DNA from: Breoghania sp.
GTDB lineage: Bacteria; Pseudomonadota; Alphaproteobacteria; Rhizobiales; Stappiaceae
Assembly (NCBI RefSeq): GCF_963674635.1
Contig: NZ_OY771475.1
Span: 1,426,001-1,490,000 of the forward strand
Direction: 5' to 3'
Length of the DNA: 64,000 bases
In this document: one piece after another, positions 34,534 to 44,400 of the stretch
How positions within the stretch are numbered: the stretch's first letter is position 1
How the letters are laid out: every line of letters starts with the position of its first letter
Translations under genes and position numbers: made by a program
The notes under the pieces: model-generated
The model's database searches: none
Told to the model about the DNA's origin: nothing
Seen by the model: only the letters and a program-made list of their open reading frames with translations

Positions 34534-37500
34534 ATGCGCCGCTTTTTCATCATCATTGCCGTCATCCTTTGCCTGATCCTGCTGGTTCCGGTCGCCTTTC
34601 TGGCAGCCATGCAGACGCAGGCCGCGCGAGACCTTGCCGAACGCAAGCTCAATGAGGCGCTGACGAGCGAAGGGCGCAGGGTCGAGCTTGCTTCACCGCG
34701 TATCGACTGGGACGGTACGTTGCACGCCACCTCGCTGAGCGTTTCCGATGATGAGGGAACCTGGCTGAAGGCTGACGGCATCCGCGCGACATGGACCCCA
34801 CTGGCGCTTCTGGGTGGGCGTATTTCCATCGGTTCCGTCTCGGTTGAGAACATCGAGGTTCCACGCCAGCCAATCAGCCTCGGCGAAGCGGCGTCGGATC
34901 AAGCCGGAGACAGCGAGAAAGTCGACGGCACTGCGGGCGGGGTGCCGATCGATGTCGATATTCCGCATATCCGGCTCGACCGCATTGCACTCGGCGCGCC
35001 ACTGGTCGGGGCTCCGGTGGAGATGACCGCACAGGCGAGTGTTCGGCTGAGGGCGAGCCCGGCGATCATCGAAGTCGCAACCCATGTGGAGCGCATCGAT
35101 GAAGTGTCCGGACGCTTCGACGCCTCCATCGGCTATGTCCAGGACAATCCGTTCCTGCGCATCGACATGCGCGCCAACGAGCCCGCCGGCGGCCTGATCG
35201 CGCGTCTCCTGCGGATCGAGACCCTGCCCTCGGTCAATGCAAGCATTTCCGGAGAAGGCCGTCCGGATTCCTGGTATGGGCGCCTCTCCGTCGCACTCAA
35301 TCGCCAGCAGACCGTAAAAGGTCGTCTGACCCTCACGCGCGTGGACGCCAATCGCGAGCTCGCGTTGTCATTGGACGGCGCGCTGGCGGACATCCTGCCA
35401 CCGGGCATGCGCGATGTCTTTGCAGGTGCCCTGCACGTGAAGGGCACTGCCGATCTGGCAGACGACTTCACCCCACTCGGCGGCCAGTTTGAAATGACGT
35501 CAGAGGCGCTCGAGATCAAGGCCGACGGCGATTACGACATGGCGACCGGCGCCCTGAGCGCGAACGTGGATGGCGGACTTCTGCGCCCCGCGACCTGGGG
35601 CTTGAACGAAGATGCCCTTTCTGCCGACGAACTGAGACTGACCGCTTCGGGCTCCGGCCTGATCTCCAACCTGCAATGGGCCTTCGCATTGCAAGGCTCG
35701 GATCTGAGCACACCGCAAGGCCGTGTGGCGCGCCTATCGATTTCCGGTAAGGGTTCGGATACGGACCTGCGCAAGGAAAGCCTGAACGTTCCCATCGCAC
35801 TGAAGGCAGACGGCGATCTCGCCGCCGTTTCCGAGCCTGCGCTCAAACCGCTTGTCGGCCCCTTCACACTCGCGAGTACGGCACGCCTTCGCGCGGACGA
35901 CGCCCTCGACCTTCAGGACATCGATCTGACCACGCAAGCGGGACGCGCCAGACTGGCCGGCGTCTATGAGACCGAAGCGGCGCGGCTGACGGGCGACCTC
36001 ACCATAGGCGACCTGTCGATCCTTTCGGAACTGGCTGGCCGCGCGCTTGGCGGCACGCTTGCAGCTCACCTCAATGTGGAGGGCAATCCCGCGGCGCAAT
36101 CCGGCATCGCGAAGCTTGATGTGACCGGCGAGAACCTCGAAGCAGGCGATCCGAGACTTCAGGCTCTGCTCGGCACCTCAACGACGCTGGCAACCACGAT
36201 CGAGCGCGATGAAAGCGGTGTCCTCACCCTTTCCGACACCACCCTGTCGGGCGCGGGCCTGAAAGCAGAGGCAGCGGGCCGTATCGACCCCGAAAACGTT
36301 TCCCTCACCGCAAGCGCGTCCGTGGAAGAGCTCAACCCGCTCGATGAGCGCATTTCCGGGGGGCTGAGCCTTGAGGCAGAGCTATCCGGCCCGCTCACCG
36401 ATCCGCAGATCAATGCAACGCTTTCCAGCGAGCGCCTCCTAATGCAGGGCGAGGCAGTCGAAGGCCTTGTTGCCAAGGCCGAAGGCAATGCGCCTGATGG
36501 ACGGCTTTCCGGCACTGTGGCGCTTGATGCCCGCTTCCGCGGCCAGCCTCTTTCGGCAAGCGCCCGGCTTGAAACCCTGGCCGATGGCACCCGCAAGCTG
36601 GAAGAGATCTCGGTGAAGGCCGCCAGCACGCGCCTTGATGGCAATCTGACCCTGGCGGCCAACGGACGCCCCAGCGGCTCGATTGATCTCACCTCGCCTG
36701 ATCTGGCCGAAATCGCGCCTCTCCTTCTTCAGGAGATTTCTGGTGCATTGACGGCGCGGGTCGATATTGCACAAACCAGTGGCGAGGACGTCGCACACGT
36801 GCGCGTGCAGGCGCAAAAGCTCAAGAGTGCGGGCATTTCCATTGCGACCGCCGATCTCGACGCCACGGTCACAGATCCATTGGCGACCCCGCGCATTCAG
36901 GGAATACTTGCCGCGCGTGATATCCGGCAGGGGGCCATCCTTGTCAGCAATGTTTCCGGCCGCGCCGATCATGATGGCAAGGTGACGGAGTTTTCGGCCA
37001 GGGCGGAGCTCTCCGATGGTGATCTGTCGCTCGGCGGCAAGCTTGAGCCGGAGGGCGACGGCTTTTCGATCACGCTTGCCAAAGCGGGCGGCAAGTACAA
37101 GGGACTTGAAACACGTCTTTCCCGACAGGCGAAGATCCTGATCGAGAACGGAACGGCAAAGCTGCAGGATATCGCGCTGGTGCTCGGCAGCGGCTCGGCG
37201 GAAATTTCGGGAAGCGCGGGCGAGGATCTCGACGTCGACGTCACACTCAACGCGGTTCCTCTCAGCCTCGCGAATGCCTTTGCGCCCGAGGCAGGCCTTC
37301 GCGGCACACTTTCGGGCACGGCGCATGCAGGCGGCCAAGCCGCCAATCCGCAGGCCCGGTGGTCGCTTGCATGGGCGAATGCGGGCGCCGCTCCCATCGC
37401 CTCCTTTGGCTTGCCCGCCATTCAGGTAAAAAGCGACGGCCAGCTTCAGGACAATAAGGTCACGCACACCACAGTGACGACCATCGGTGGAGGGGCGGTC

Positions 37501-38820
37501 ACCGCGAAGGGATCGGCAAATCTCGCGGCCAAGCCGATTGCGCTCGATATGCGGGTCAACGGCACGATGCCGCTGGCCATTCTCCAGCGCCGCCTTATCG
37601 AGGCTGGGTTGCGGATGGAAGGCTCCGCCGTGCTCGACATGCGCATTGGCGGCACGGTCGCGGCGCCGGATTACGGCGGCACGATCACCGGTTCCGGCAT
37701 CACCGCAATCGGCCTCGACACCGGCATCACCGTGAAGTCGCTGGCCATCGACGCGCGTTTCTCCCCGACCGAGCTCCGTCTCACCTCGCTCAGCGGCGAT
37801 CTGGGTGGAGGTCGGATTTCCGGTCAGGGTACGCTTGGCCTCGGCAACGGCCTGCCCGCAGACTTCGCACTCAAGATCGACAATGCGACCTATCAGGATG
37901 GGGCCATCGTCAAGGCGAACCTCGATGCCGACATGACCCTGTCGGGCCCGCTGGCCGGGTCCCCCGACCTGCGCGGATCGGTGACCCTGAACCGCACCGA
38001 CATCACGATCCCCGAAACGATTGCGGGCAAGATATCGCCCCTGGCGGTCAAACACGTCAACGCACCTGCCGACATTCGCCAACAGACCGAAACGCTGGAT
38101 AAGGGAGATGGCGGGGGCACCGGCGGGGGTGATCTTCGGCTTGATCTGACGGTGAATGCGCCGGGACAGATGTTCGTTCGCGGGCGCGGGCTCCAGGCGG
38201 AGCTTGCAGGCACGATCCGTATCAAGGGCACCAGCGGTTCACCCGTGACCAGCGGCGGCTTCACCCTGCGCCGCGGAACGCTCGTGGTGCTGTCACGCCA
38301 GCTCACCTTCACAAATGGTGAAATCACCTTCCTGGGTAGCTTCGACCCGCGGCTCGACTTCGCCGCAACAACCACCACCTCGAATGCGGAAGTCGTGGTG
38401 CGTGTCACAGGCAATGCCTCGGACCCTCAGATCGTTTTCTCCTCCAATCCCGAGTTGCCGCAGGACGAAGTTATGGCCCAACTCCTCTTCGGACAGAGCC
38501 TCTCCAACCTGTCGCCCGCTCAGATCGCCCAGCTGGCGAGCGCTGTCGCGACCCTTGGGGGCAATGATCCCTTGGACCGACTGCGCCAGACGCTCGGCGT
38601 CGACAGCATCAATTTAACTGCGGATGAAGATAACAACGCAGCAGTCAATATCGGCAAAAACCTTGGAAACAAGCTGCGCTTGGGCGTCCAGCAGGGCACT
38701 GCTGCCTCGTCAAGCCGGGTCACCATCGATCTCGACATCAACAAGACGCTCCGTGCGCGCGGCGAAGTCGGGGAAGACGGAGAGTCAAAGGCCGGAATCT
38801 ACTTCGAGCGCGAGTATTGA
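34534..38820 (+). CDS. tamB: TamB, translocation and assembly module inner-membrane protein
   Basis: A 1,428-residue AsmA-like protein. An N-terminal signal anchor (about residues 4-24, FIIIAVILCLILLVPVAFLA) is followed by a very long beta-rich periplasmic body, the hydrophobic groove that spans the periplasm. The conserved C-terminal TamB/DUF490 domain (about 1060-1428) contains LRRGTLVVLSRQLTFTNGEI, FSSNPELPQDEVMAQLLFGQ and LSPAQIAQLASAVATLGG. It follows tamA after 259 bp with no gene between. Role: delivery of phospholipids and/or beta-barrel proteins to the outer membrane. Confidence 0.93.
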   Translation: MRRFFIIIAVILCLILLVPVAFLAAMQTQAARDLAERKLNEALTSEGRRVELASPRIDWDGTLHATSLSVSDDEGTWLKADGIRATWTPLALLGGRISIGSVSVENIEVPRQPISLGEAASDQAGDSEKVDGTAGGVPIDVDIPHIRLDRIALGAPLVGAPVEMTAQASVRLRASPAIIEVATHVERIDEVSGRFDASIGYVQDNPFLRIDMRANEPAGGLIARLLRIETLPSVNASISGEGRPDSWYGRLSVALNRQQTVKGRLTLTRVDANRELALSLDGALADILPPGMRDVFAGALHVKGTADLADDFTPLGGQFEMTSEALEIKADGDYDMATGALSANVDGGLLRPATWGLNEDALSADELRLTASGSGLISNLQWAFALQGSDLSTPQGRVARLSISGKGSDTDLRKESLNVPIALKADGDLAAVSEPALKPLVGPFTLASTARLRADDALDLQDIDLTTQAGRARLAGVYETEAARLTGDLTIGDLSILSELAGRALGGTLAAHLNVEGNPAAQSGIAKLDVTGENLEAGDPRLQALLGTSTTLATTIERDESGVLTLSDTTLSGAGLKAEAAGRIDPENVSLTASASVEELNPLDERISGGLSLEAELSGPLTDPQINATLSSERLLMQGEAVEGLVAKAEGNAPDGRLSGTVALDARFRGQPLSASARLETLADGTRKLEEISVKAASTRLDGNLTLAANGRPSGSIDLTSPDLAEIAPLLLQEISGALTARVDIAQTSGEDVAHVRVQAQKLKSAGISIATADLDATVTDPLATPRIQGILAARDIRQGAILVSNVSGRADHDGKVTEFSARAELSDGDLSLGGKLEPEGDGFSITLAKAGGKYKGLETRLSRQAKILIENGTAKLQDIALVLGSGSAEISGSAGEDLDVDVTLNAVPLSLANAFAPEAGLRGTLSGTAHAGGQAANPQARWSLAWANAGAAPIASFGLPAIQVKSDGQLQDNKVTHTTVTTIGGGAVTAKGSANLAAKPIALDMRVNGTMPLAILQRRLIEAGLRMEGSAVLDMRIGGTVAAPDYGGTITGSGITAIGLDTGITVKSLAIDARFSPTELRLTSLSGDLGGGRISGQGTLGLGNGLPADFALKIDNATYQDGAIVKANLDADMTLSGPLAGSPDLRGSVTLNRTDITIPETIAGKISPLAVKHVNAPADIRQQTETLDKGDGGGTGGGDLRLDLTVNAPGQMFVRGRGLQAELAGTIRIKGTSGSPVTSGGFTLRRGTLVVLSRQLTFTNGEITFLGSFDPRLDFAATTTTSNAEVVVRVTGNASDPQIVFSSNPELPQDEVMAQLLFGQSLSNLSPAQIAQLASAVATLGGNDPLDRLRQTLGVDSINLTADEDNNAAVNIGKNLGNKLRLGVQQGTAASSSRVTIDLDINKTLRARGEVGEDGESKAGIYFEREY

Positions 38821-39046
38821 CCCTCATATTCTCATCCAACCAGAGGAGATCTGCACTAGATATACGAACGACCCACAGAGACCCCAACGCCAGTTAATTG
38901 ATATGATTTGAAACCGCCAATTGTGTCTCGACGGCAACTATTCACCATATTTAAAGAAAACTTGAATTTTGGGCGTGCATCAGGGCGCTTACCTATGCGA
39001 GGTAATAAGGTACGTAGATTGGTACTGAACACGTTGGGGGCGTGCT

Positions 39047-40420
39047 GTGGGACTCCGTCTATTAACAACCGTATGTGCAATTGCACTTATCTCGACGTCC
39101 GTCGCCGCGATGGACCTGAGAGAAGCCGTGCAGACCGCGGTGACGACAAATCCGAACATTCTGGAATCGACCGCCAATCGCCGCGCGCGCGACTTCGAAT
39201 TGCGCCGCGCACAGGGCGCGTTCCTTCCGTCGCTCAGCGTATCCGGCAATATCGGTGGCCAGCGGCTTGATAGGCCAAATTCATTCACGCGCAACAACAA
39301 CGACACATGGCGCACCCGCAAACAGGTGAGCGTCGCGGTCGAACAGCTGATCTTTGACGGCTTCGGATCCGTCAACGAGATCTATCGGCAGGCCGCCCGC
39401 GTGGATGGCGCCGCCCTTCGCGTCATGGAGCGCTCCGAAGCAATCGCCCTCAATGCGACGGAGGCCTATATCGATGTGATCCGTCACGCCGCGATCCTCA
39501 CCCAAGCCCGCCTCAACGTGAACAAGCACCGCTCGATCTTTTCCGATGTGCGACAGCGTTTCGACGGCGGCGAGACCGGAGCCGCCGACCTCAGCCAAGC
39601 CCAGGAACGTGTGGCCGCGACCGAGATCATTGTCGCCGATATCCGCCAGTCCCTGCTGGAAACGATTGCGAAATTCGAAAAGATCGTGGGCCAGAAGCCC
39701 GGCAAGCTCGCACCGGCCAAGCCCGCCCTCGTCCCGGCCGGCCCGGTCGACCATCTCGTCGACATCGCTGCCATGCAGCATCCGGAAATCCAGGCGGCCC
39801 TCGCTGACGTGGATGCGGTTCGCTACGAGTATGACGCGGCCAAAAGCCCCTTCATGCCGCGGGTCAGCCTGCAGGGCATCGCGAGCTTTGGTGACGACCT
39901 TGATGGCGTCGAAGGCCGCAACAACGAATATGCGGGCAAGCTGGTCTTTTCGTGGAACCTGTTCAACGGCGGCAAGGATATGGCCCGCCGTATGGAATAT
40001 GCCGAGCGCCTGACCGAAAGCCAGGTCCGTGTCGACAGCGTTCGTCGCGAAATCAAGGAAGCCATCGAGCGCTCCTGGGCCGCGGTGCAGACCGGCAATG
40101 CCAAGATCCGCGCCATTTCCCAACAGGTCGCAGCCAACCGCAAGGTCGTGGACGGGTATCGTCAGGAATATGACATCGGCCAGCGCACCCTGCTTGACGT
40201 GCTAAACGCCGAAAACGCCCTCTTCAACAGCAAGATCGACCTGATCTCAGCTCGCGCGATCTACGCCTTCGCAACCTATCAGTTGCGCGGCACGACCGGC
40301 GATCTCCTCGCCTATCTGGATGTGACGCCGGCAGCGGAAGCGGTCAACGGGCAGCGGGACCATGTCTCCATCTTCCCGACGGGCACGAGCTTCAAGCTGG
40401 AGCCGCTACGCAAATTCTGA
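39047..40420 (+). CDS. tolC: TolC-family outer-membrane channel for type I secretion
   Basis: A 457-residue TolC/AggA-type outer-membrane efflux protein. A signal peptide (1-20, ending SVAA) precedes two OEP repeats, each with long amphipathic helices; DLREAVQTAVTTNPNI opens the first and YEYDAAKSPFMPRVSLQG the second. It starts at GTG preceded by GGGGG. It lies before the ABC and HlyD genes of the type I secretion system but is separated from them by a strong terminator, so it is its own unit. The 226 bp between tamB and this gene is AT-rich, contains no gene and should hold its promoter. Confidence 0.9.
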   Translation: MGLRLLTTVCAIALISTSVAAMDLREAVQTAVTTNPNILESTANRRARDFELRRAQGAFLPSLSVSGNIGGQRLDRPNSFTRNNNDTWRTRKQVSVAVEQLIFDGFGSVNEIYRQAARVDGAALRVMERSEAIALNATEAYIDVIRHAAILTQARLNVNKHRSIFSDVRQRFDGGETGAADLSQAQERVAATEIIVADIRQSLLETIAKFEKIVGQKPGKLAPAKPALVPAGPVDHLVDIAAMQHPEIQAALADVDAVRYEYDAAKSPFMPRVSLQGIASFGDDLDGVEGRNNEYAGKLVFSWNLFNGGKDMARRMEYAERLTESQVRVDSVRREIKEAIERSWAAVQTGNAKIRAISQQVAANRKVVDGYRQEYDIGQRTLLDVLNAENALFNSKIDLISARAIYAFATYQLRGTTGDLLAYLDVTPAAEAVNGQRDHVSIFPTGTSFKLEPLRKF

Positions 40421-40483
40421 TTTTTCGGCGCCATCCCGGCCAATTGGCCGCAGATGCCCAAGCACAGAATACAGACTTCGGAT

Positions 40484-40520
40484 AACCGGCCCAGTTGGCA
40501 CCAACTGGGCCGGTTTTTTT
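40484..40520 (+). terminator. Strong Rho-independent terminator after the TolC gene
   Basis: A perfect inverted repeat AACCGGCCCAGTTGG / CCAACTGGGCCGGTT separated by CA is followed by five further Ts. It is one of the clearest terminators in the window. Confidence 0.92.
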
Positions 40521-40875
40521 CTGCGAATGGCCGGGCTGCACATGACCGAGCAACATGAACCTCCCGCGGCACCAAGACACCCTCTGAGGCCCAACCAAAG
40601 CTGGCATAGCTCTTGGCACTCAGAAAATCCATTCATTTCGATACATTCAAGTGTTCATTTCGGTACACAGAGTTTCGAAAAGAGACAAACGCCTTTTCGG
40701 ATCAATATTTATTCGTCGATGCTAACCTTTTTTGTCAAATATTGATGAAAATTGCACTCAAATGTGGTTCTTTTATTTAGAACCCCGACGTCAGCCAACT
40801 TTGGCCTGAGGTCCGTCACCTGCAGGATGAACCAGCAACGGTGGCAAATGCGTTTGTGAGAGTTGAAGGATCACC
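40521..40875. promoter_or_regulatory. AT-rich promoter region of the type I secretion/lapG operon with paired repeats
   Basis: No gene is seen in this 355-bp gap. Direct repeats CATTTCGATACA (40634-40645) and CATTTCGGTACA (40656-40667) start 22 bp apart, two helical turns, suggesting a cooperative regulator site. Further down, GGTTCT-N7-AGAACC at 40766-40784 is an inverted repeat about 92 bp before the ABC gene start. The DNA from 40620 to 40790 is clearly AT-richer than the coding sequence. Confidence 0.4.
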
Positions 40876-43059
40876 ATGACCAGTTCGCGGCCCTCCTCGA
40901 ACAATGATCCTGCGGGAAGTGATCGTGACCTTCTGGTGGAGGCCATCAAGTACATTTCCCGGGCGTTCGGCTATCACGTGACGAATTCCGTCGTTCTGAC
41001 CGGTCTGCCGCTTGTCGGCGAGCGCCTGCCGATCAACATGATCGGGCGGGCTGCCCAAAATTGCGGCCTGTCCGCCCTTCCGGTTCAAAGAGAGGTGACG
41101 GCCATTCCACCTGTGGCGCTACCTGCGCTGGCCCTTTTCAAGGACTCCTCGATCATCGTCATCAAGGCGATCGACGAGCATGCGGGAACGGTCGACTACA
41201 TCTATGCGGCCAACACCAACGACGTGCTGCGCGAACCGATCCACGCCTTTTCCCAGAAATACGGCGGCTATGCCGTTTTCTTCAAACCGCAGACCGATCT
41301 TGCAGGGCGCAGCAACAAATCGCTGACAAGCGACGAACACTGGTTCTGGGGCACGATCAAGCTGTTCTGGCGCGACTACCTGAATGTCGCCCTCGCAGCC
41401 TTCCTGATCAACATCCTGGCGCTCGCCTCCCCGCTCTTCACGATGAATGTCTATGACCGCGTGGTTCCGAATTTCGCGATCCCAACCCTTTGGGCCCTGG
41501 CGATCGGTGTCATTCTCTCGCTCGTCTTCGACGGCATCCTGAAGACAGCGCGCGGGCAGATCATCAACGTCACCGGAAAGCAGGCCGACATGGCGCTGGC
41601 CAGCCGCATCTTTTCCCATGCCTTGGCCATCGACCTTGAGAAGCGCCCAGCCTCCTCCGGACAGTTCGCAAACCACATCAAGGAATTCGAGACGGTGCGG
41701 GAGTTCATCACCTCCTCCTCTCTCGTGTCCCTCATCGATCTGATGTTCATCGGCATCTTCGTGATGGTGCTCTTCATGATCGTTGGACCCATCGGTTTTG
41801 TGCCGCTCATCGCCGTGCCGATCGTGGTCGGGATCAGCCTGCTCGTGCAGGCTCCGCTCACGGGCGCGGTGGAGCGCTCGCACCGCGAAAGCGCGGTGCG
41901 CCATTCCATTCTGGTGGAGAGCATCGCCAATCTCGACACGATCCGTGCGCTGAACGCCGAAGGCAACATGCAGCGGCGCTGGGAGCGTTCCGTTGCCGCA
42001 TCGGGTGCCGCGATCCTGAGCGGCCGGTTCTGGGCGATCCTGGCCCAGTCAGGCACAGGCTTCGTGCAGGCGCTGGTTTCCATCGTCATCGTGGTGTGGG
42101 GCGTTTACCTGATCACCGACAATGCGATTTCCATGGGCGGCCTGATTGCCGCGATGATGCTGTCGGGACGCGTGCTTGCGCCACTGGCCTCTGTTGCGGG
42201 CACGTTGACGCGCTTGCGCCAGACCATTCAGGCCTACAAGACGCTCGATACCGTCATGTCCACGGAGACGGAGCGCAAGGTCGGGCGCACCTATATCAAC
42301 CGCCAGGTCGCCACCGGAAAGGTGGAGTTCAAGGATGTGAGCTTCCGCTATCCCGGCGCCTCCGACGACTCCTTGAAGAAGGTGTCGTTCAAGGCGCAAG
42401 AGGGGGAAACAATCGCTCTTATCGGACGTGTGGGCGCGGGCAAGACCACCATTGGCCGCCTCATGTCCGGGCTCTATTACCCTTCCAACGGCGCCGTGCT
42501 CATCGACAACACCGACACACGCCAGTTCGACCCGGCGGATCTGCGCACCGGCGTCGGCTTCGTTTCGCAAGACAACGTGCTGTTCGACGGCACCGTTCGC
42601 GAGAATATCAGCGCTGGCGACCCTTACGCCGAAGACGAAGCCATTCTTGAAGCCGCGCGCATTGCCGGTGTGGATGACTTCATCGCGCGTCATCCGCTTG
42701 GCTATGACCTGCCGGTGGGCGAAGGCGGGCGCATGCTCTCGGGCGGTCAGCGCCAGTCCGTCGCGCTTGCGCGCATGCTGCTGCGCAAGCCCAAGATCCT
42801 GTTTCTCGATGAACCTTCGAGCAATCTCGACCTGACGTCCGAACGGCGTCTGATCGAGCGCCTGAAGGCCTTCAGCAGGCCCGGCACCACCGTCTTCATC
42901 TCCACGCATCGCATGAGCCTTGTGGAACTGACGGATCGCATCCTGACGCTCGACAATGGCCAGCTTGCGATGGACGGCCCGCGCGAAACGGTCCTGCGCC
43001 AGCTTCGCGATATGGGCGCCTCCAAGATCGCGGCGAACAAGAAGGCTCAAGCCTCGTGA
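40876..43059 (+). CDS. Type I secretion ABC exporter (LapB/RTX transporter type) with C39-like domain
   Basis: A 727-residue exporter. Residues 1-140 form a C39-peptidase-like domain; the catalytic Cys that should open such a domain is absent, so it is a substrate-docking, non-cleaving version, as in HlyB and LapB. The membrane domain (about 165-450) carries several helices. The ATPase has Walker A GRVGAGKTT near 518, signature LSGGQRQ near 622 and Walker B ILFLDEPSSNLD near 640. The Arg in place of the usual Pro/Ser of Walker A (GRVGAGKT) is typical of this exporter group. Ribosome site AAGGA precedes the ATG. It should export the giant adhesin at 46.5-64 kb. Confidence 0.92.
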   Translation: MTSSRPSSNNDPAGSDRDLLVEAIKYISRAFGYHVTNSVVLTGLPLVGERLPINMIGRAAQNCGLSALPVQREVTAIPPVALPALALFKDSSIIVIKAIDEHAGTVDYIYAANTNDVLREPIHAFSQKYGGYAVFFKPQTDLAGRSNKSLTSDEHWFWGTIKLFWRDYLNVALAAFLINILALASPLFTMNVYDRVVPNFAIPTLWALAIGVILSLVFDGILKTARGQIINVTGKQADMALASRIFSHALAIDLEKRPASSGQFANHIKEFETVREFITSSSLVSLIDLMFIGIFVMVLFMIVGPIGFVPLIAVPIVVGISLLVQAPLTGAVERSHRESAVRHSILVESIANLDTIRALNAEGNMQRRWERSVAASGAAILSGRFWAILAQSGTGFVQALVSIVIVVWGVYLITDNAISMGGLIAAMMLSGRVLAPLASVAGTLTRLRQTIQAYKTLDTVMSTETERKVGRTYINRQVATGKVEFKDVSFRYPGASDDSLKKVSFKAQEGETIALIGRVGAGKTTIGRLMSGLYYPSNGAVLIDNTDTRQFDPADLRTGVGFVSQDNVLFDGTVRENISAGDPYAEDEAILEAARIAGVDDFIARHPLGYDLPVGEGGRMLSGGQRQSVALARMLLRKPKILFLDEPSSNLDLTSERRLIERLKAFSRPGTTVFISTHRMSLVELTDRILTLDNGQLAMDGPRETVLRQLRDMGASKIAANKKAQAS

Positions 43060-44372
43060 AAAAGACGGCCGACTGGAACTACGCGAACGATATTCGCGAT
43101 ATTCTGCAAACGCGCCCGCCGCGTTTTGCGACGAATGTCGTGCGTATTGGCGTCGTCTTGTTCTTTGTCGCGCTGATCTGGGCCTATTTCGCACAGCTTG
43201 AAGAGGTGACGCGCGGCGACGGGCGTGTTGTCCCCTCCCGTCAGATCCAGGTGGTGCAGGCCCCCGACCGGGGCATCGTCAAGGAATTGCTGGCCCACGA
43301 AGGCGACATCGTGGAACGCGGACAGGTTCTGGTGCGTATCGATGACACCGACTTTGCCTCCCAGCTCGGTGAGATACGGCAAAAACGCTGGGCGCTGCTC
43401 GCCCGCATCGCTCGCCTGGAAGCGGAAACCGAACGCACGGCGCCCATATTTCCCGAAAAGCTCCGCACGTCCGTCCCGACGCTCGTGGCCGAGGAAATGA
43501 AGGTCTTTCAGAGCAAGCAGAGCCGCTTGAAGGACGAGCTCTCCGTTCTGCGCAGTCAGGCAGAGCAGCGCGCGCAGGAAGTTCAGGAGCTTCTGGCCAA
43601 AGAGCGCAAGCTGGCCTCCACGCTGGAGATCATGAAGCGCGAACTGGAGATCAACCGGAAACTCTTTGAACGTCGGGTTCTGCCCGAAATCGAGTTCCTG
43701 CGCCTCCAACGACAGCTCGTGGAAACGCAAGGCGAACTTGAGATCACCAAGGCTTCGCTGGAAAAGACCGCTGCCGCCAGACAGGAAGCCGCGGACCGGC
43801 TCAGCAACGCCAGAACCACCTATACCGCAGAGGCCCAGCAGGAGCTCGCCACTGCGCGAGGTGAACTCGCCGTGATTGATGAGACCATCCGCGGGGCTTT
43901 CGACCGTGTGCGCCGGACGGATCTGGTCTCCCCGGTCAAGGGCGTCATCAACCGCATGAACATCACGACCATCGGGGCAGTGCTGCAACCCGGCACCGAT
44001 GTGGTGGAAATCGTCCCGCTGGAGGACACGCTTCTCATCGAGACGCGCATTCGCCCGCAGGACGTCGCCTTCCTCAGCCCAGGCCAGACGGCGCGGGTAA
44101 AGATCACCGCCTATGACTTTTCCATCTATGGCGGTCTTGAGGGCCATCTGGAGCGCATCAGCGCCGACACGACAGAAGATGAGAAAGGTAATCGCTTCTT
44201 CCGTGTCATGATCAGAACAAATAAAAATTACCTTGGATCAGATACCAATCCTTTACCAATAATTCCAGGAATGGTTGCTTCGGTGGACATATTAACCGGA
44301 GAGAAAAGCGTCCTGGATTATCTCTTGAAGCCGATCAAAAAAGCACGGGACGAGGCGCTCCGAGAGCGTTGA
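43056..44372 (+). CDS. Type I secretion periplasmic adaptor, HlyD family (LapC-like)
   Basis: A 438-residue membrane fusion protein. One helix (about 28-48) is followed by a lipoyl half-motif, a long coiled-coil hairpin (about 95-275, rich in Glu, Arg, Leu), the second lipoyl half and a beta-barrel domain with RIRPQDVAFLSPGQTARVKI. It starts at GTG overlapping the ABC stop by 4 bp (GTGA), so both subunits are co-translated. It bridges the ABC exporter and the TolC channel. Confidence 0.92.
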   Translation: MKKTADWNYANDIRDILQTRPPRFATNVVRIGVVLFFVALIWAYFAQLEEVTRGDGRVVPSRQIQVVQAPDRGIVKELLAHEGDIVERGQVLVRIDDTDFASQLGEIRQKRWALLARIARLEAETERTAPIFPEKLRTSVPTLVAEEMKVFQSKQSRLKDELSVLRSQAEQRAQEVQELLAKERKLASTLEIMKRELEINRKLFERRVLPEIEFLRLQRQLVETQGELEITKASLEKTAAARQEAADRLSNARTTYTAEAQQELATARGELAVIDETIRGAFDRVRRTDLVSPVKGVINRMNITTIGAVLQPGTDVVEIVPLEDTLLIETRIRPQDVAFLSPGQTARVKITAYDFSIYGGLEGHLERISADTTEDEKGNRFFRVMIRTNKNYLGSDTNPLPIIPGMVASVDILTGEKSVLDYLLKPIKKARDEALRER

Positions 44373-44400
44373 GATCCCGAAATGACGGGGCGATCGGCAG

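Noticed and set aside
36439..38082. A 547-codon frame on the minus strand opposite tamB.
   Set aside because: Composition is Arg/Gly/His-rich with no domain, entirely inside a well-supported gene; an antisense shadow.
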